DNA of 39,873 nucleotides from an uncultured Chlorobiota bacterium (GCA_947311255.1 CAMZKL010000007.1:1-39873), one strand, 5' to 3'; counted from the first letter of the stretch, positions 25,355-34,480 are shown. Program-made: numbers and translations. Notes: generated by a model not told the origin, from the sequence alone.

Positions 25355-27151
25355 TTATTTGTTTTTTAAAAAATTATCGATTCCGTAAGCAGCTTTGTGT
25401 CCGTTTGCAATTCCGTGAATAACATCCGGTCCTTGAATAATATCACCGCCTACAAATAACCATTTTGCATCTGATTGGATGTTTTCGTCAACCGTTATTC
25501 TTCCTCTCGGTCCGAATTTTAACTCGGCTTTAATATCTTCGGTTATATAATTAATATCCATTCCTTGTCCGATAGATTCAACAACCATATCAGCTTCAAA
25601 GAAGTTTTTATTGTCTTCATCAAATTTCGGATTGAATCGACCTTCTGCATCAAAGATAGACAAGCATTTTACAACATGCAACCCTTTGATTTTTCCGTCC
25701 TTAATTTCAATTTCTTTCGGTCCCCAACCTGCATTAACAATTGCTTTTTCTTCCCTTGCTTCCAGAACCTCTTCAACATCTGCCGGTAAGTTTTCTTCAC
25801 TTTCAAGTGCGGTTGCAATCATCTGTACTCTTCCGTATTTTTGATTTTGTAAACGAGCCAATGAACGTGTAATATCCATTGCAACATTTCCGCCGCCAAT
25901 TACAACTATCTTCTCTGCAACATGTATTTCTTTACCTTCTGTTATTTTATTTAATAATTCTATTGCTTGATAAACATTTTCGTGGTCAGTTCCTGGTATT
26001 CCGGTACTTCTGCCAAGATGTAAACCGGTTCCGGCAAATACCGCATCGTATTTATCTCTTAATTCGGACAATGTAATATCTTTACCGATTCTTGTATTGT
26101 ATTTAATATCAACACCAAGAGAAAGAATGTAATCAATATCTTTATCTATTTGGTTGTAAGGCAATCGATATTCCGGAATTCCGTAACGCATCATTCCGCC
26201 GGCTTGTGCAAATTGTTCAAAAATTGTTACTTTATAACCTAAAAGCGATAAATAGTGTGCTGCAGATAATCCTGCAGGACCTGAACCTATAACAGCAACT
26301 GTTTTTCCGTTATTTTCAATACCGTCTGTTCCTAAAATACGCTTATAATCAGCAGATTCTACTTGGTCGGCAATGTATCGTTTTAGCCATCTTATTGATA
26401 ATGGTTCTCCGTTATGTCCGACAGAACAAACCGTTTCACATTTATGTGTACAAATACGACCGCAAATTTCCGGTAAGGGGTTTGTTTCATACAATACTTT
26501 TAATCCGTATTCCATGTCATCTTCCCGAACAGCCTTGATATATTCAGGTATTCCCATATTTGCCGGACAAGTTGCAATACAAATACCGCATTCTACACAA
26601 CGATCGGCTTCTAATTGAGCTTGTTCTTTTGAATATCCTTTTATCATTTCAATGAAAGAATGGTCACGCTCTTCGGGGTGAAGTTCTTCCATTGTTTGAC
26701 GTTTCTGTCCGTAAAATTCGTAATTAGGTGTTGGTTTCTTCCAGCCCAATTCATTATTATCCCATTCTTTATTTTCAGCTCCGGGTACAAACCTGAATTC
26801 TTCCGGATCTTCTGCAACCCAAGTATATTCATTCGATAAAGTTAAAGAGCCGGTCGTACAAACATCTACACAAAGTGCACACCAACAGCACCTTCCGTAA
26901 TCCACCATCGGTCTTAATCCACTATCTCCGTCTTTTGTATCATAACCTTTAACTGCAACTAAATCAATTGCTTCGTTTTCACAAATTTCTTCGCATGAAC
27001 CACAACCGATACATGTTTTTAATTCGTTTTTATGAAAACCTCTGTAACGTTCTGCACCGGGTCTGTCATTTAAAGGGTCTTTAACCGTTACAGGTTCCCT
27101 GAAAACTTTTTTCCAAGCGGTAAATGGAGTTAATATATCTTTTATTGCCAT
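25355..27151 (-). CDS. NuoI/MbxN-like 2[4Fe-4S] ferredoxin fused to GltD/NfnB-type NAD(P)H:acceptor flavoprotein
   Basis: 598 residues. Residues 1-125 are a NuoI-like module: cluster 1 C47-C50-C53-C57, cluster 2 C88/C91/C94-C98 (RCCWCALCVDVC) followed by GSLTLSNEYTW as in NuoI. Residues about 145-598 are GltD-like: Fe-S ligands C185-C188-C191-C195 and C230-C234-C238-C242, FAD-binding VIGSGPAGL (288-295), NAD(P)-binding VIGGGNVAMD (417-426), and C-terminal FVGGDIIQGP. Genuine glutamate synthase is unlikely because no gltB is nearby. Its place right after the NuoD-like gene is where Mbx clusters carry mbxN, so the protein probably docks on the Mbx-type complex and passes electrons between NAD(P)H and its clusters. 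Confidence 0.88.
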   Translation of the reverse strand: MAIKDILTPFTAWKKVFREPVTVKDPLNDRPGAERYRGFHKNELKTCIGCGSCEEICENEAIDLVAVKGYDTKDGDSGLRPMVDYGRCCWCALCVDVCTTGSLTLSNEYTWVAEDPEEFRFVPGAENKEWDNNELGWKKPTPNYEFYGQKRQTMEELHPEERDHSFIEMIKGYSKEQAQLEADRCVECGICIATCPANMGIPEYIKAVREDDMEYGLKVLYETNPLPEICGRICTHKCETVCSVGHNGEPLSIRWLKRYIADQVESADYKRILGTDGIENNGKTVAVIGSGPAGLSAAHYLSLLGYKVTIFEQFAQAGGMMRYGIPEYRLPYNQIDKDIDYILSLGVDIKYNTRIGKDITLSELRDKYDAVFAGTGLHLGRSTGIPGTDHENVYQAIELLNKITEGKEIHVAEKIVVIGGGNVAMDITRSLARLQNQKYGRVQMIATALESEENLPADVEEVLEAREEKAIVNAGWGPKEIEIKDGKIKGLHVVKCLSIFDAEGRFNPKFDEDNKNFFEADMVVESIGQGMDINYITEDIKAELKFGPRGRITVDENIQSDAKWLFVGGDIIQGPDVIHGIANGHKAAYGIDNFLKNK

Positions 27152-27214
27152 CTTTTTTAAATTATAAATTTTGAATTATAAGTTATGAATGTCTAATAAA
27201 CAAAACTTAATACT

Positions 27215-28411
27215 CTATCGTTCTATTTCCGGCGGACAAGTTTGTAATGAAACCATAATTGAGTGTACATCTGCAATATTTGCATTAATCAACAATTTTT
27301 CCAATAAAACAACTGCATGTGTATAACTCGGACCTCTTAAATTAATTCTTCTTGGTTTTGTACTGCCGTCGGAAACCGTATAAAACCCATATTCACCTCT
27401 TGATGATTCTGATCTTACATAAGTTTCTCCCGCAGGAATTTTCCAATGTAAAACGTTAGGTGTTTGAGCTTTGATGTCTCCTTTTTTTGGCATTTTTGCC
27501 ATTATTTGTCGAATTAAATCCAGTGTTAAGACCAATTCTTTTTTACGTATCATTGAACGAGCAAAAATATCGGAATCTGTTTCATGTGTTATGTCAAAAT
27601 CTAATTTATCATATACCAAATACGGATAATCTTTTCTGACATCACGTTTAAATCCGGCAGCTCTTGCATTAGGTCCGACAATTCCGTATTTATTAACCCA
27701 AGAGGGTTTGATATAACCGACTCCTTTTGTTCTTTTCTTAAAAACGATATTGTTAAACATCAAATTCTCAATATTCTTAACAAATTCGTCAATTTTACCA
27801 AGCACCTCTTCCATTCTTTTTTTAAATCCGTCAGGAAGTAATCCGCGAACACCTCCGGGAATAATATACATGTGGTAAACACGACCACCGGTTAGTTCTT
27901 CAAACAGGTCAAGAACCAAATCTCTTAAATACACACCCCATTGAACTCCGATACCGAGCGATAATGTACCTGCTTGTCCGGGAACAGTTCTTAAGAGTGA
28001 TTGTAAACGAGCCATTTCTAAAACCAATGTTCTTAACCATTCTGCCATTTCAGGAACTTCAATTCCAGAAAGTTCTTCGGCTGATTTAGCTAATAAATAT
28101 TCATTATAATCAGGTTCGGCAACGCACATTCTGATACAAGTGGGAAAACATTGTATCCAAAGTCGTCTTTCCATCAATTTTTCAAAACCTCTGTGCAGAT
28201 AACCGACATGTGTTTTTGCGTCAACAATTTCATCTCCGCTCAGAGTTAACTCAATAGCCATGTTTCCTGTAACTCCGGGATGATTAGGACCATGCCAAAG
28301 TTTAACAAATTTTCCGGAAGATAAATCAATATCTAATTTACCGTTTTTCTTTTTGGCAGGATATTTACTCCTGTCCGGTTGCCGGTTGAATATATTTTTT
28401 TGTTCTTTCAT
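27215..28411 (-). CDS. NuoD / hydrogenase large subunit homologue of an Mbx-type complex (MbxL-like)
   Basis: 398 residues. The 49-kDa core: HPGVTGNMAIELTLSGDEI, THVGYLHRGFEKLMERR, and the end MVSLQTCPPEIER. Nickel-iron hydrogenases need CxxC at both ends; here the first is QCFPTC (C88-xxx-C92, then C96) and the last Cys pair is absent (only C392). CxxxC with loss of the second motif is, as I recall, the Mbx/Mbs signature. The NuoC gene overlaps it by 4 bases (ATGA). It should carry the active or quinone/sulfur-site core at the membrane's cytoplasmic face. Not a hydrogenase by these residues; true complex I is disfavoured by the operon. Confidence 0.86.
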   Translation of the reverse strand: MKEQKNIFNRQPDRSKYPAKKKNGKLDIDLSSGKFVKLWHGPNHPGVTGNMAIELTLSGDEIVDAKTHVGYLHRGFEKLMERRLWIQCFPTCIRMCVAEPDYNEYLLAKSAEELSGIEVPEMAEWLRTLVLEMARLQSLLRTVPGQAGTLSLGIGVQWGVYLRDLVLDLFEELTGGRVYHMYIIPGGVRGLLPDGFKKRMEEVLGKIDEFVKNIENLMFNNIVFKKRTKGVGYIKPSWVNKYGIVGPNARAAGFKRDVRKDYPYLVYDKLDFDITHETDSDIFARSMIRKKELVLTLDLIRQIMAKMPKKGDIKAQTPNVLHWKIPAGETYVRSESSRGEYGFYTVSDGSTKPRRINLRGPSYTHAVVLLEKLLINANIADVHSIMVSLQTCPPEIER

Positions 28412-28965
28412 TTATGCAAGTTTTTTTTCATGTATTCTGCGGGATCATTTGTTTTTCGACCCGGTCTTGGGAAAAAGGTTTCTTCTGCATATACTTTTGT
28501 ATCAAAATCACGTCTGTATGGCGGTATATCATTCCAACCTTCTAATATAAAATTTTCATCAACTCGAGGACTGCCGGGAAAGTCAATTCCGAACATTTCT
28601 TTTAATTCTCGTTGATATGTTGCAATTTGTTTCCAAAGTTTATGGGCTGTTTCCATTGTTGCTTCTTCTCTTGAAATCATTGTTCTAACGGCAATATCAA
28701 GTTTTTGCTTCGGATTATTTAAGATGTAAGTTAATTGAAACTTTCCGTCTTCAATCCAATCAACCGCTGTTAATAAAACAAAATGTTTAAAACCCAAATT
28801 AGTTTTCATGTGAGTTATAAGAGCAATTGTTTTTTGTTTTTCGCAAGTTACAAAAGTCATATTATCTCTTCTGTGAACAATATCTGTAATTTCAAATCTG
28901 CTTTTTATATCATCAATAATTGACGATTTAATATTGACAATTGATGATTTATTCTTTTTTTCCAT
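28408..28965 (-). CDS. NuoC-like 30-kDa subunit (MbxK-like)
   Basis: 185 residues. The complex I 30-kDa family is recognised by REEATMETAHKLWKQIATYQRELKEMFGIDFPGSP and LEGWNDIPPYRRDF. It stabilises the hydrophilic arm together with the NuoB- and NuoD-like subunits. Start at 28965; the first 30 residues are lysine/isoleucine-rich and not conserved. Its stop overlaps the start of the NuoD-like gene. Confidence 0.92.
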   Translation of the reverse strand: MEKKNKSSIVNIKSSIIDDIKSRFEITDIVHRRDNMTFVTCEKQKTIALITHMKTNLGFKHFVLLTAVDWIEDGKFQLTYILNNPKQKLDIAVRTMISREEATMETAHKLWKQIATYQRELKEMFGIDFPGSPRVDENFILEGWNDIPPYRRDFDTKVYAEETFFPRPGRKTNDPAEYMKKNLHK

Positions 28966-29085
28966 TATTTTTTTTTATTTTTCTTTACAGACTTATTTAC
29001 TTTTGCCCATTTTTAAATTTGTTAAAAAGAATTTTATTTTTTATTTTTCAATAATAAATAGACAATCAAAAATAATCAATTGGAC

Positions 29086-29769
29086 TTACCAATTATAATC
29101 AGGCATATTCCAATCGTTAATAATCTTTTTTTGATTCGCTTTATACCAATCAAATTTTTCGGCATATTCATTTGCTCCTTCTCCCCTTCCGGCTTTTATG
29201 CGTTCTTTTAATTTCATAAACCCTGCAAGCAAAGCTTCCGGACGCGGCATACAGCCTGCAACATAAACATCAACAGGAATAAAGTGGTCTAATCGATTGA
29301 TTGTATTGTAACTGTCCCAATACATTCCGCCGTTAATAGTACAAGACCCCAAAGCCAAAACATATTTAGGTCCTTGCATTTGTTCATAAGACCTGATTAC
29401 GCGCTTCAATGTTTTAACAGCCAAATACCCTGAAATTATAAATACATTTGATTGTCTGGGAGTCGGTCGCATTGCAACACCAAATCTGAAAGCATCAAAT
29501 CTGGGAGTCATCAAAGGTGGTATTTCAATACTTCCGCATCCTGTACCAAAGCCCAATACCCAAAGGGATTCTGCTCTTGACCAGTTTAAAAATTTCTCAA
29601 CTATTTTATTTGTTTTTGGTTTTTTTATTTCAGGTCGATCGTCTAAAAAATAATCATTTAAAGGATCTACTTTTATAATTGAACCGTCAGGAGCTTTTAC
29701 TTCTCTGATTTTATTTTCTTCGTGAAGAAATTTTTCGTGATTTTTATTTTCGTTTGTCATTTTCTTCAA
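29086..29769 (-). CDS. NuoB-like small subunit (MbxJ-like) with only three cysteines
   Basis: 227 residues. The first 55 residues are a charged extension. Conserved features: WSRAESLW, GFGTGCGSIEI, TPRFDAFRFG, PRQSNVFIISG, ALGSCTINGGMY, VAGCMPRPEALL. In complex I the proximal cluster (N2) is held by CC at the first site plus two more cysteines. Here only C78, C143 and C173 exist in the whole protein; the second of the tandem pair is Gly79. It may use a non-cysteine ligand. It starts 3 bases after the NuoH-like gene. Confidence 0.9.
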   Translation of the reverse strand: MKKMTNENKNHEKFLHEENKIREVKAPDGSIIKVDPLNDYFLDDRPEIKKPKTNKIVEKFLNWSRAESLWVLGFGTGCGSIEIPPLMTPRFDAFRFGVAMRPTPRQSNVFIISGYLAVKTLKRVIRSYEQMQGPKYVLALGSCTINGGMYWDSYNTINRLDHFIPVDVYVAGCMPRPEALLAGFMKLKERIKAGRGEGANEYAEKFDWYKANQKKIINDWNMPDYNW

Positions 29770-29772
29770 ATC

Positions 29773-30678
29773 TTACATAAAAATAATAATTGCAATTACA
29801 CCGAGTAACAACGGTATTTTTAAGAACCATTGTACGGATTGTTCTATTCTGAATCTTGGAAAAACGATACCCACAAAAACTGACCAGAAGTAGATAAAGA
29901 ATGATTTTACTATAAGTTCAAACCAGTTTCCTGCTCCGCCAAAGAATAAGTTCATAAAAAGAACGGCTTCAATAACATGAAGAATTGCCGCATTTGTTCT
30001 TAACACTCCCAAGAAACTTGAATGGTATTCTGTTGGAGGTCCTATCGGAATTTCGTTCGGTGCTTTTACTAAATTAAACGGTGAATGACCAAATGCACCA
30101 AGCAATGATAACATGGCTGCAACTGTTGCAAAAGGATTTGTGAAAAGAGTCCAGTGCAAAATTCCGCCTTGTTGTGCTGCAACAATTTCTGATATTGAAA
30201 GTGTGTTGTATTGTATTGCAATAGAAATTACAGCTAATGTCATTGGGACTTCAATGGTTGTAAATTGAGATAAACCCCTGCTTATACCAATCGCTGAATG
30301 GGGATGTCCTCCTTCCCCTGCTCCAAGTGCCATTCCTAACATTCCAAAGAATTGGAAATACATAATAAGCACTAAATCGCCGGCAAAAGAAAAGTTACTG
30401 AAATGTTGTGATGCAAAAATTAAAGGCATAAATAAAAAGATTCCTACACCTCCTGAAACCCTGAATATAGGGCCGAGATAAAACATTACTCCGTGAGTAA
30501 TAGAATCTCTTAAGGAATATAATTTAATAATATTAATCCAAGGCTGATAAAACGGTATTCCGTATCGTCCGGCAACGCGTGCACCTATTTTTCTCATTGT
30601 AGCACTCATCAATAATCCCCAATTAAGGATGATGAAAAGACCAAGAAAAACATATAATAATTTTATAACAATATCCAT
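29773..30678 (-). CDS. NuoH-like membrane subunit (MbxM-like)
   Basis: 301 residues with about eight membrane helices. NuoH/respiratory-chain NADH dehydrogenase subunit 1 motifs: RVAGRYGIPFYQPWINIIKL, the loop GAGEGGHPHSAIGISRGLSQ, FNLVKAPNEIPIGPPTEYHS and FRIEQSVQWF. It links the hydrophilic arm to the proton/sodium-translocating membrane arm. It is followed by the NuoB gene after 3 bases. The gap before it (30679-30819) holds a palindromic repeat. Confidence 0.93.
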   Translation of the reverse strand: MDIVIKLLYVFLGLFIILNWGLLMSATMRKIGARVAGRYGIPFYQPWINIIKLYSLRDSITHGVMFYLGPIFRVSGGVGIFLFMPLIFASQHFSNFSFAGDLVLIMYFQFFGMLGMALGAGEGGHPHSAIGISRGLSQFTTIEVPMTLAVISIAIQYNTLSISEIVAAQQGGILHWTLFTNPFATVAAMLSLLGAFGHSPFNLVKAPNEIPIGPPTEYHSSFLGVLRTNAAILHVIEAVLFMNLFFGGAGNWFELIVKSFFIYFWSVFVGIVFPRFRIEQSVQWFLKIPLLLGVIAIIIFM

Positions 30679-30704
30679 AACTACTTTGTTTCTATATTAG
30701 TTTT

Positions 30705-30800
30705 ACCACAAGGGACACAAAAGTTTGTACAATGCACACTATGTACCGAAATATTTAATCTTTGCGTTCTTTGTAAATTCATTGTGAACTTTGTGCTTGT
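30705..30800. repeat. Imperfect inverted repeat in the gap between antiporter and NuoH genes
   Basis: The left arm (ACCACAAGGGACACAAAAG, 30704-30722) is roughly the complement of the right arm (TTTGTAAATTCATTGTGAACTTTGTG, about 30770-30795). Both arms are built of ACAAAG/CACAA words. It looks like a palindromic intergenic element inside the operon. Confidence 0.5.
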
Positions 30801-30819
30801 TTTTTATTATTTAATTTCT

Positions 30820-33800
30820 TTAAAATACAATTAAATATATGATTACTAGATACATAATAATATGTAATGCGTATGTTTGTCCGTTTCCTGTATAAACTCT
30901 TCTGACAAAACCTGCTGTTCCTTTTACTGTTTCTGACATATAATTCCAGAATTGTGTAATGAAAGGAGCAACCAATAATCCCAATGCTTTATTATATCCT
31001 GCATACATATTATGTGCTACATGTGTTGTTTCCGGTCTTTCCGGTCTTTCGCCTGAATACACAATATTAAACTGTTTCACTTTTTTAGATTTGCGATTGA
31101 ATAAAGCCAACCATGCAAATAAAATTGTAAACATTATGCCTATAATTATCATAACTCTGTAACCGCTCCAATATCCTAATGTGGTGCTTGCAGTTGTATC
31201 ATTCCAATTAAGAGTTTCTGACGGAAAGTATCCGGCAATTGCATCACCGATCGGTTGTAAAATAAGATCCGGTCTTGCAGAGAAAATCATTATACCGATA
31301 ATCAAGATATAAATAGGAATAATAAACCAAATTGAGATTTCTTTTACATTTCTATGCTCGTCTTTTAATTGCCCCAAGAAAACAGCATATATTAATCGGA
31401 AACAATATAAGAATGCAATAATTCCGGCAAAGAACACAATTGCCCCTTGGAAATACCAACCTTTAAGAATAACCGCATTATAGAATAACCATTTACCGGC
31501 AAAACCTGATAATGGCGGCACTCCTGACAGAGTAATAATTCCGATTAAAACCGCAATAAAAGCAAGAGGCATACGTTTAATTAATCCGCCCATTTCGTAC
31601 ATTTTATGTGTTTTTACACGAAGTACAACAGCCCCGATTGCCAAGAACAACACAGCTTTAAATAAAAAGTGATTAATTGAATATGTAATACCGGTTAACC
31701 ATCCGAGATGTGTCATAATTGCAAATGCAAATAAGATGTATCCTAATTGTCCGATACTTGAATATGCTAATAATTTCTTTGCGTCTTCTTGAAATGATGC
31801 AGCAAGATTTCCGACAAGAGCTGTAATTGCTCCTAACCAACCCAAAATATATAAAATAGGATTTGTTCCGGCACTTTCGGCTCCCATAGCAATAAATAAA
31901 ATGATTAATCCGAATACACCAGCTTTCAATAAAATGGCAGAAACCATCGGTGAAACATCAGATTCTGCTTCGGCATGGGCTCCGGGTAACCAAATATGTA
32001 ATCCGACAGTTGCTGTTTTGGTCATAAATCCGATTGCCAGCATTAAATAAATAAGATTTGCATGCGATGTAATCATACTTAAAGCATCTAATGAAATACC
32101 GGCTTGTGCATTTGTCATTGCAAACCCGATAAGCATTAAATATGCTCCGGCAACAGAAAACAACATATAGCTGTATCCGTGAGGCATAGAGCGTTTTCCT
32201 CTGATAATAAGAATGTATGAACCGAGAGTCATTAATTCCCAAGCAAAAAAGAACTGCAACATGTTTTCAGCTTGAATGATGCCACCTAAACCAGCAAACA
32301 TAATTAAAGCCGCAGGATAAAAACCTTGACGTTTTCCTTTTGCATAGAAGCCGGCAATTAATGTTAAAATACCACCGCCTATAAATATGGTACCGAATAT
32401 AAATCGTAATAAGTCTTTTTCATATAATTCCGGTAAGAATGTGTAACCATAATATGCCATTCCTGCAATTGCAATTATGTTTTTTACGAAAGCCGGCAAG
32501 AAATCTACAAAGAATAAAGCTGCAATAAAAAATAAAGGAAGATAGTTAATAATATCGCCGCCTTCAACAAAAGTTGAACTAAAAAATCCAACAACATAGG
32601 TTAATATTCCGACAATTGCTACGGGTATTATTTTATGAACAGGAACTTTAATTGTTTTCTTTTCGGAAACCTCACCTTTTATAACATAACCTAACCATTT
32701 AAACAAATATATACCTTCAAAGAAAGATCCGAGAAGTATTGCTGCCACCCAAATCATATTACTTTTTGCGGCAAGAACCATAATCAATTCCCATTTTCCG
32801 AAGAATGAAGGAAAAGGAGGAAATCCGATTAAAGTAAAAACAAATGTTCCGAAAAGAACCAATAAAAACGGTTTTTTACGCAATGCAGACCATTTTTTGA
32901 TATTGTCTTTTTTAACAATTCCTGCCAACCAGAATAATCCGGCTTTTGCAAGAAAATGTGCAACAACTATTGTAAATGCAATAAATTGAAATTTATCTCC
33001 GAGAACAGGACCGAAACCGATAATCATAACCAATAAGCCGATTTGACCTACGGAAGAATAGCCTAATAAACGTTGTGCATTTTTTTGTTTAATACCTAAT
33101 AAGTTAGACCCTACAAAAGTAATAATTCCGAGATTTGCCAATAAATCATAACTGTCAAACGAACCGATTGCTGCAATTTTATAAAGTACAAAAAGTACGG
33201 CTGTCCCGGATGCAGAAGAAATAATTGCTGAAAGCCCGGGTTTCGCACTTTGGTATACATCTAATGCCCATCCGTTTGCAGGAAAAGGTTTTAGTTCTAA
33301 AAGAATTGCTCCCAGAATTAAGAATACTGCAATTGCACCGCCTTTTGAGGCAGTCATATTTGCATTAATGAAATCTTGAATATTCAAAGAACCTGTGAAG
33401 TAATAAGCAAAAATAATTCCGAGTAATAATAAACCGGCAATAATTCCGGTTGCAACCATATATTTAAAGCCGGAAGAAACGGCATGTTTCTTTTTATGCA
33501 ATACAATTAAACCGGCAGTTGCAATGCTTTGAACTTCAAGAAATACAAATAAGTTAAACATATCTTGTGTTAACACAATAACATTTAAACCCATGAGTAA
33601 AATGATGTAAACAGCAATTGCATTTTTACCTTGTTTTACCAGTGTTTTAAACAAATAAATACCGCTTAACAGTCCGACAAAATTTATCATTAAGCTAATC
33701 ACAGCCTCTTGATAACCCATTTGTAAATTAACGGAATAAGGCGGTTTAAATCCTGCCGTAAAAATTTGAATTGTTTCTTGCCCTCCGGAATAAAAAGCAT

Positions 33801-33945
33801 ACACCCATTGAGCAGAAATAAAGGTTAACATACCAACGGCTGCTAACATAATAAATGCACTTATCTTTTGCGACAGTTTTCCTGTGAAACCCAAAGCAAA
33901 TGCAGTTCCCAGTGCTATTGTGATAATATGTATCGGTGAAATCAT
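30820..33945 (-). CDS. Fusion of two MrpD/NuoN-type antiporter subunits (MbxH-MbxH'-like)
   Basis: 1041 residues, twice the size of one antiporter subunit. The N-terminal half (1-480) is one Proton_antipo_M unit with the TM5 glutamate E137 (NLFVFLEVQS) and TM7 lysine K219 (LLELKPFPANGW). The C-terminal half (485-1041) is a second unit with E570 (FFFAWELMTLGSY), K643 and K674 (HIWLPGAHAEAESDVSP between them). Mbx/Mbs complexes are known to have two such subunits, H and H'; here they are one chain. The ion (Na+ or H+) cannot be told. 141 bases separate it from the NuoH gene, 202 from mrpC. Confidence 0.88.
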   Translation of the reverse strand: MISPIHIITIALGTAFALGFTGKLSQKISAFIMLAAVGMLTFISAQWVYAFYSGGQETIQIFTAGFKPPYSVNLQMGYQEAVISLMINFVGLLSGIYLFKTLVKQGKNAIAVYIILLMGLNVIVLTQDMFNLFVFLEVQSIATAGLIVLHKKKHAVSSGFKYMVATGIIAGLLLLGIIFAYYFTGSLNIQDFINANMTASKGGAIAVFLILGAILLELKPFPANGWALDVYQSAKPGLSAIISSASGTAVLFVLYKIAAIGSFDSYDLLANLGIITFVGSNLLGIKQKNAQRLLGYSSVGQIGLLVMIIGFGPVLGDKFQFIAFTIVVAHFLAKAGLFWLAGIVKKDNIKKWSALRKKPFLLVLFGTFVFTLIGFPPFPSFFGKWELIMVLAAKSNMIWVAAILLGSFFEGIYLFKWLGYVIKGEVSEKKTIKVPVHKIIPVAIVGILTYVVGFFSSTFVEGGDIINYLPLFFIAALFFVDFLPAFVKNIIAIAGMAYYGYTFLPELYEKDLLRFIFGTIFIGGGILTLIAGFYAKGKRQGFYPAALIMFAGLGGIIQAENMLQFFFAWELMTLGSYILIIRGKRSMPHGYSYMLFSVAGAYLMLIGFAMTNAQAGISLDALSMITSHANLIYLMLAIGFMTKTATVGLHIWLPGAHAEAESDVSPMVSAILLKAGVFGLIILFIAMGAESAGTNPILYILGWLGAITALVGNLAASFQEDAKKLLAYSSIGQLGYILFAFAIMTHLGWLTGITYSINHFLFKAVLFLAIGAVVLRVKTHKMYEMGGLIKRMPLAFIAVLIGIITLSGVPPLSGFAGKWLFYNAVILKGWYFQGAIVFFAGIIAFLYCFRLIYAVFLGQLKDEHRNVKEISIWFIIPIYILIIGIMIFSARPDLILQPIGDAIAGYFPSETLNWNDTTASTTLGYWSGYRVMIIIGIMFTILFAWLALFNRKSKKVKQFNIVYSGERPERPETTHVAHNMYAGYNKALGLLVAPFITQFWNYMSETVKGTAGFVRRVYTGNGQTYALHIIMYLVIIYLIVF

Positions 33946-34040
33946 ATTTATTTATGTTAATATCTTTATTATCTAATTTTTTGTAATCTTACCTTTTTAA
34001 TAAACTTACACTTTAAAATATTATATTGTTTCAATGTTCT

Positions 34041-34090
34041 ATTGTTACATTGTTAAAAAAAACAATGCAACAATTTAGCAATGTAACAAT
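34041..34090. repeat. Perfect inverted repeat with nested alternative hairpin
   Basis: ATTGTTACATTG (34041-34052) and CAATGTAACAAT (34079-34090) are a perfect 12-bp pair. Inside, CATTGTT and AACAATG (34048-34067) form an alternative hairpin. It lies within the operon between mrpC and the fused antiporter gene and is not followed by a T-run on the coding strand. Confidence 0.6.
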
Positions 34091-34147
34091 TACCATTTCA
34101 GATCTTTAAAATTCTGAATTTCTAATGTCCCTTTTTGTTTGTATAAT

Positions 34148-34459
34148 TTAATTACATAAGCTAACATTAGCCGTTACACCCAATCCGATTACGATTGCCG
34201 TAAGAACTAATGCCTGCGGAACCGGGTCAACAATTTTATCAGCAACATCTTTAATTCCGACGGCATCATCTAAAATCGGAGCTGTTTTTCCTCTTACATA
34301 TGCAATACTTACCATAATAACATGAAGTCCGGTATCAAAAATTGTAAATCCGATAATCATTTTTATGATATTTTTTTGCGTAAGAATTCCCCAAATTCCG
34401 ATAACGACTAATAAGAATCCTGTGATAATTGATATATATTCTAAACTGAAATATTTCAT
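34148..34459 (-). CDS. mrpC: MrpC/MnhC (NuoK-like) antiporter subunit
   Basis: 103 residues, three membrane helices. The NuoK-like pattern is visible (GFLLVVIGIWGILTQKNIIKMIIGF, then DPVPQALVLTAIVIGLGV, the last being the MnhC signature). Part of the Mrp-type module of the Mbx-like complex (MbxG position). The last few residues (ANVSLCN) are atypical but the length is normal. Confidence 0.88.
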   Translation of the reverse strand: MKYFSLEYISIITGFLLVVIGIWGILTQKNIIKMIIGFTIFDTGLHVIMVSIAYVRGKTAPILDDAVGIKDVADKIVDPVPQALVLTAIVIGLGVTANVSLCN

Positions 34460-34480
34460 TGTGTTATTTTTTCTGTTTTA

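Noticed and set aside
25355-27151. Glutamate synthase small subunit
   Set aside because: No large subunit (gltB) nearby, an extra N-terminal NuoI-like module, and a position inside a respiratory operon.
27215-28411. Group 4 nickel-iron hydrogenase large subunit
   Set aside because: Neither of the two CxxC nickel-iron ligand motifs is present: the N-terminal site is CxxxC and the C-terminal DPCxxC is missing.
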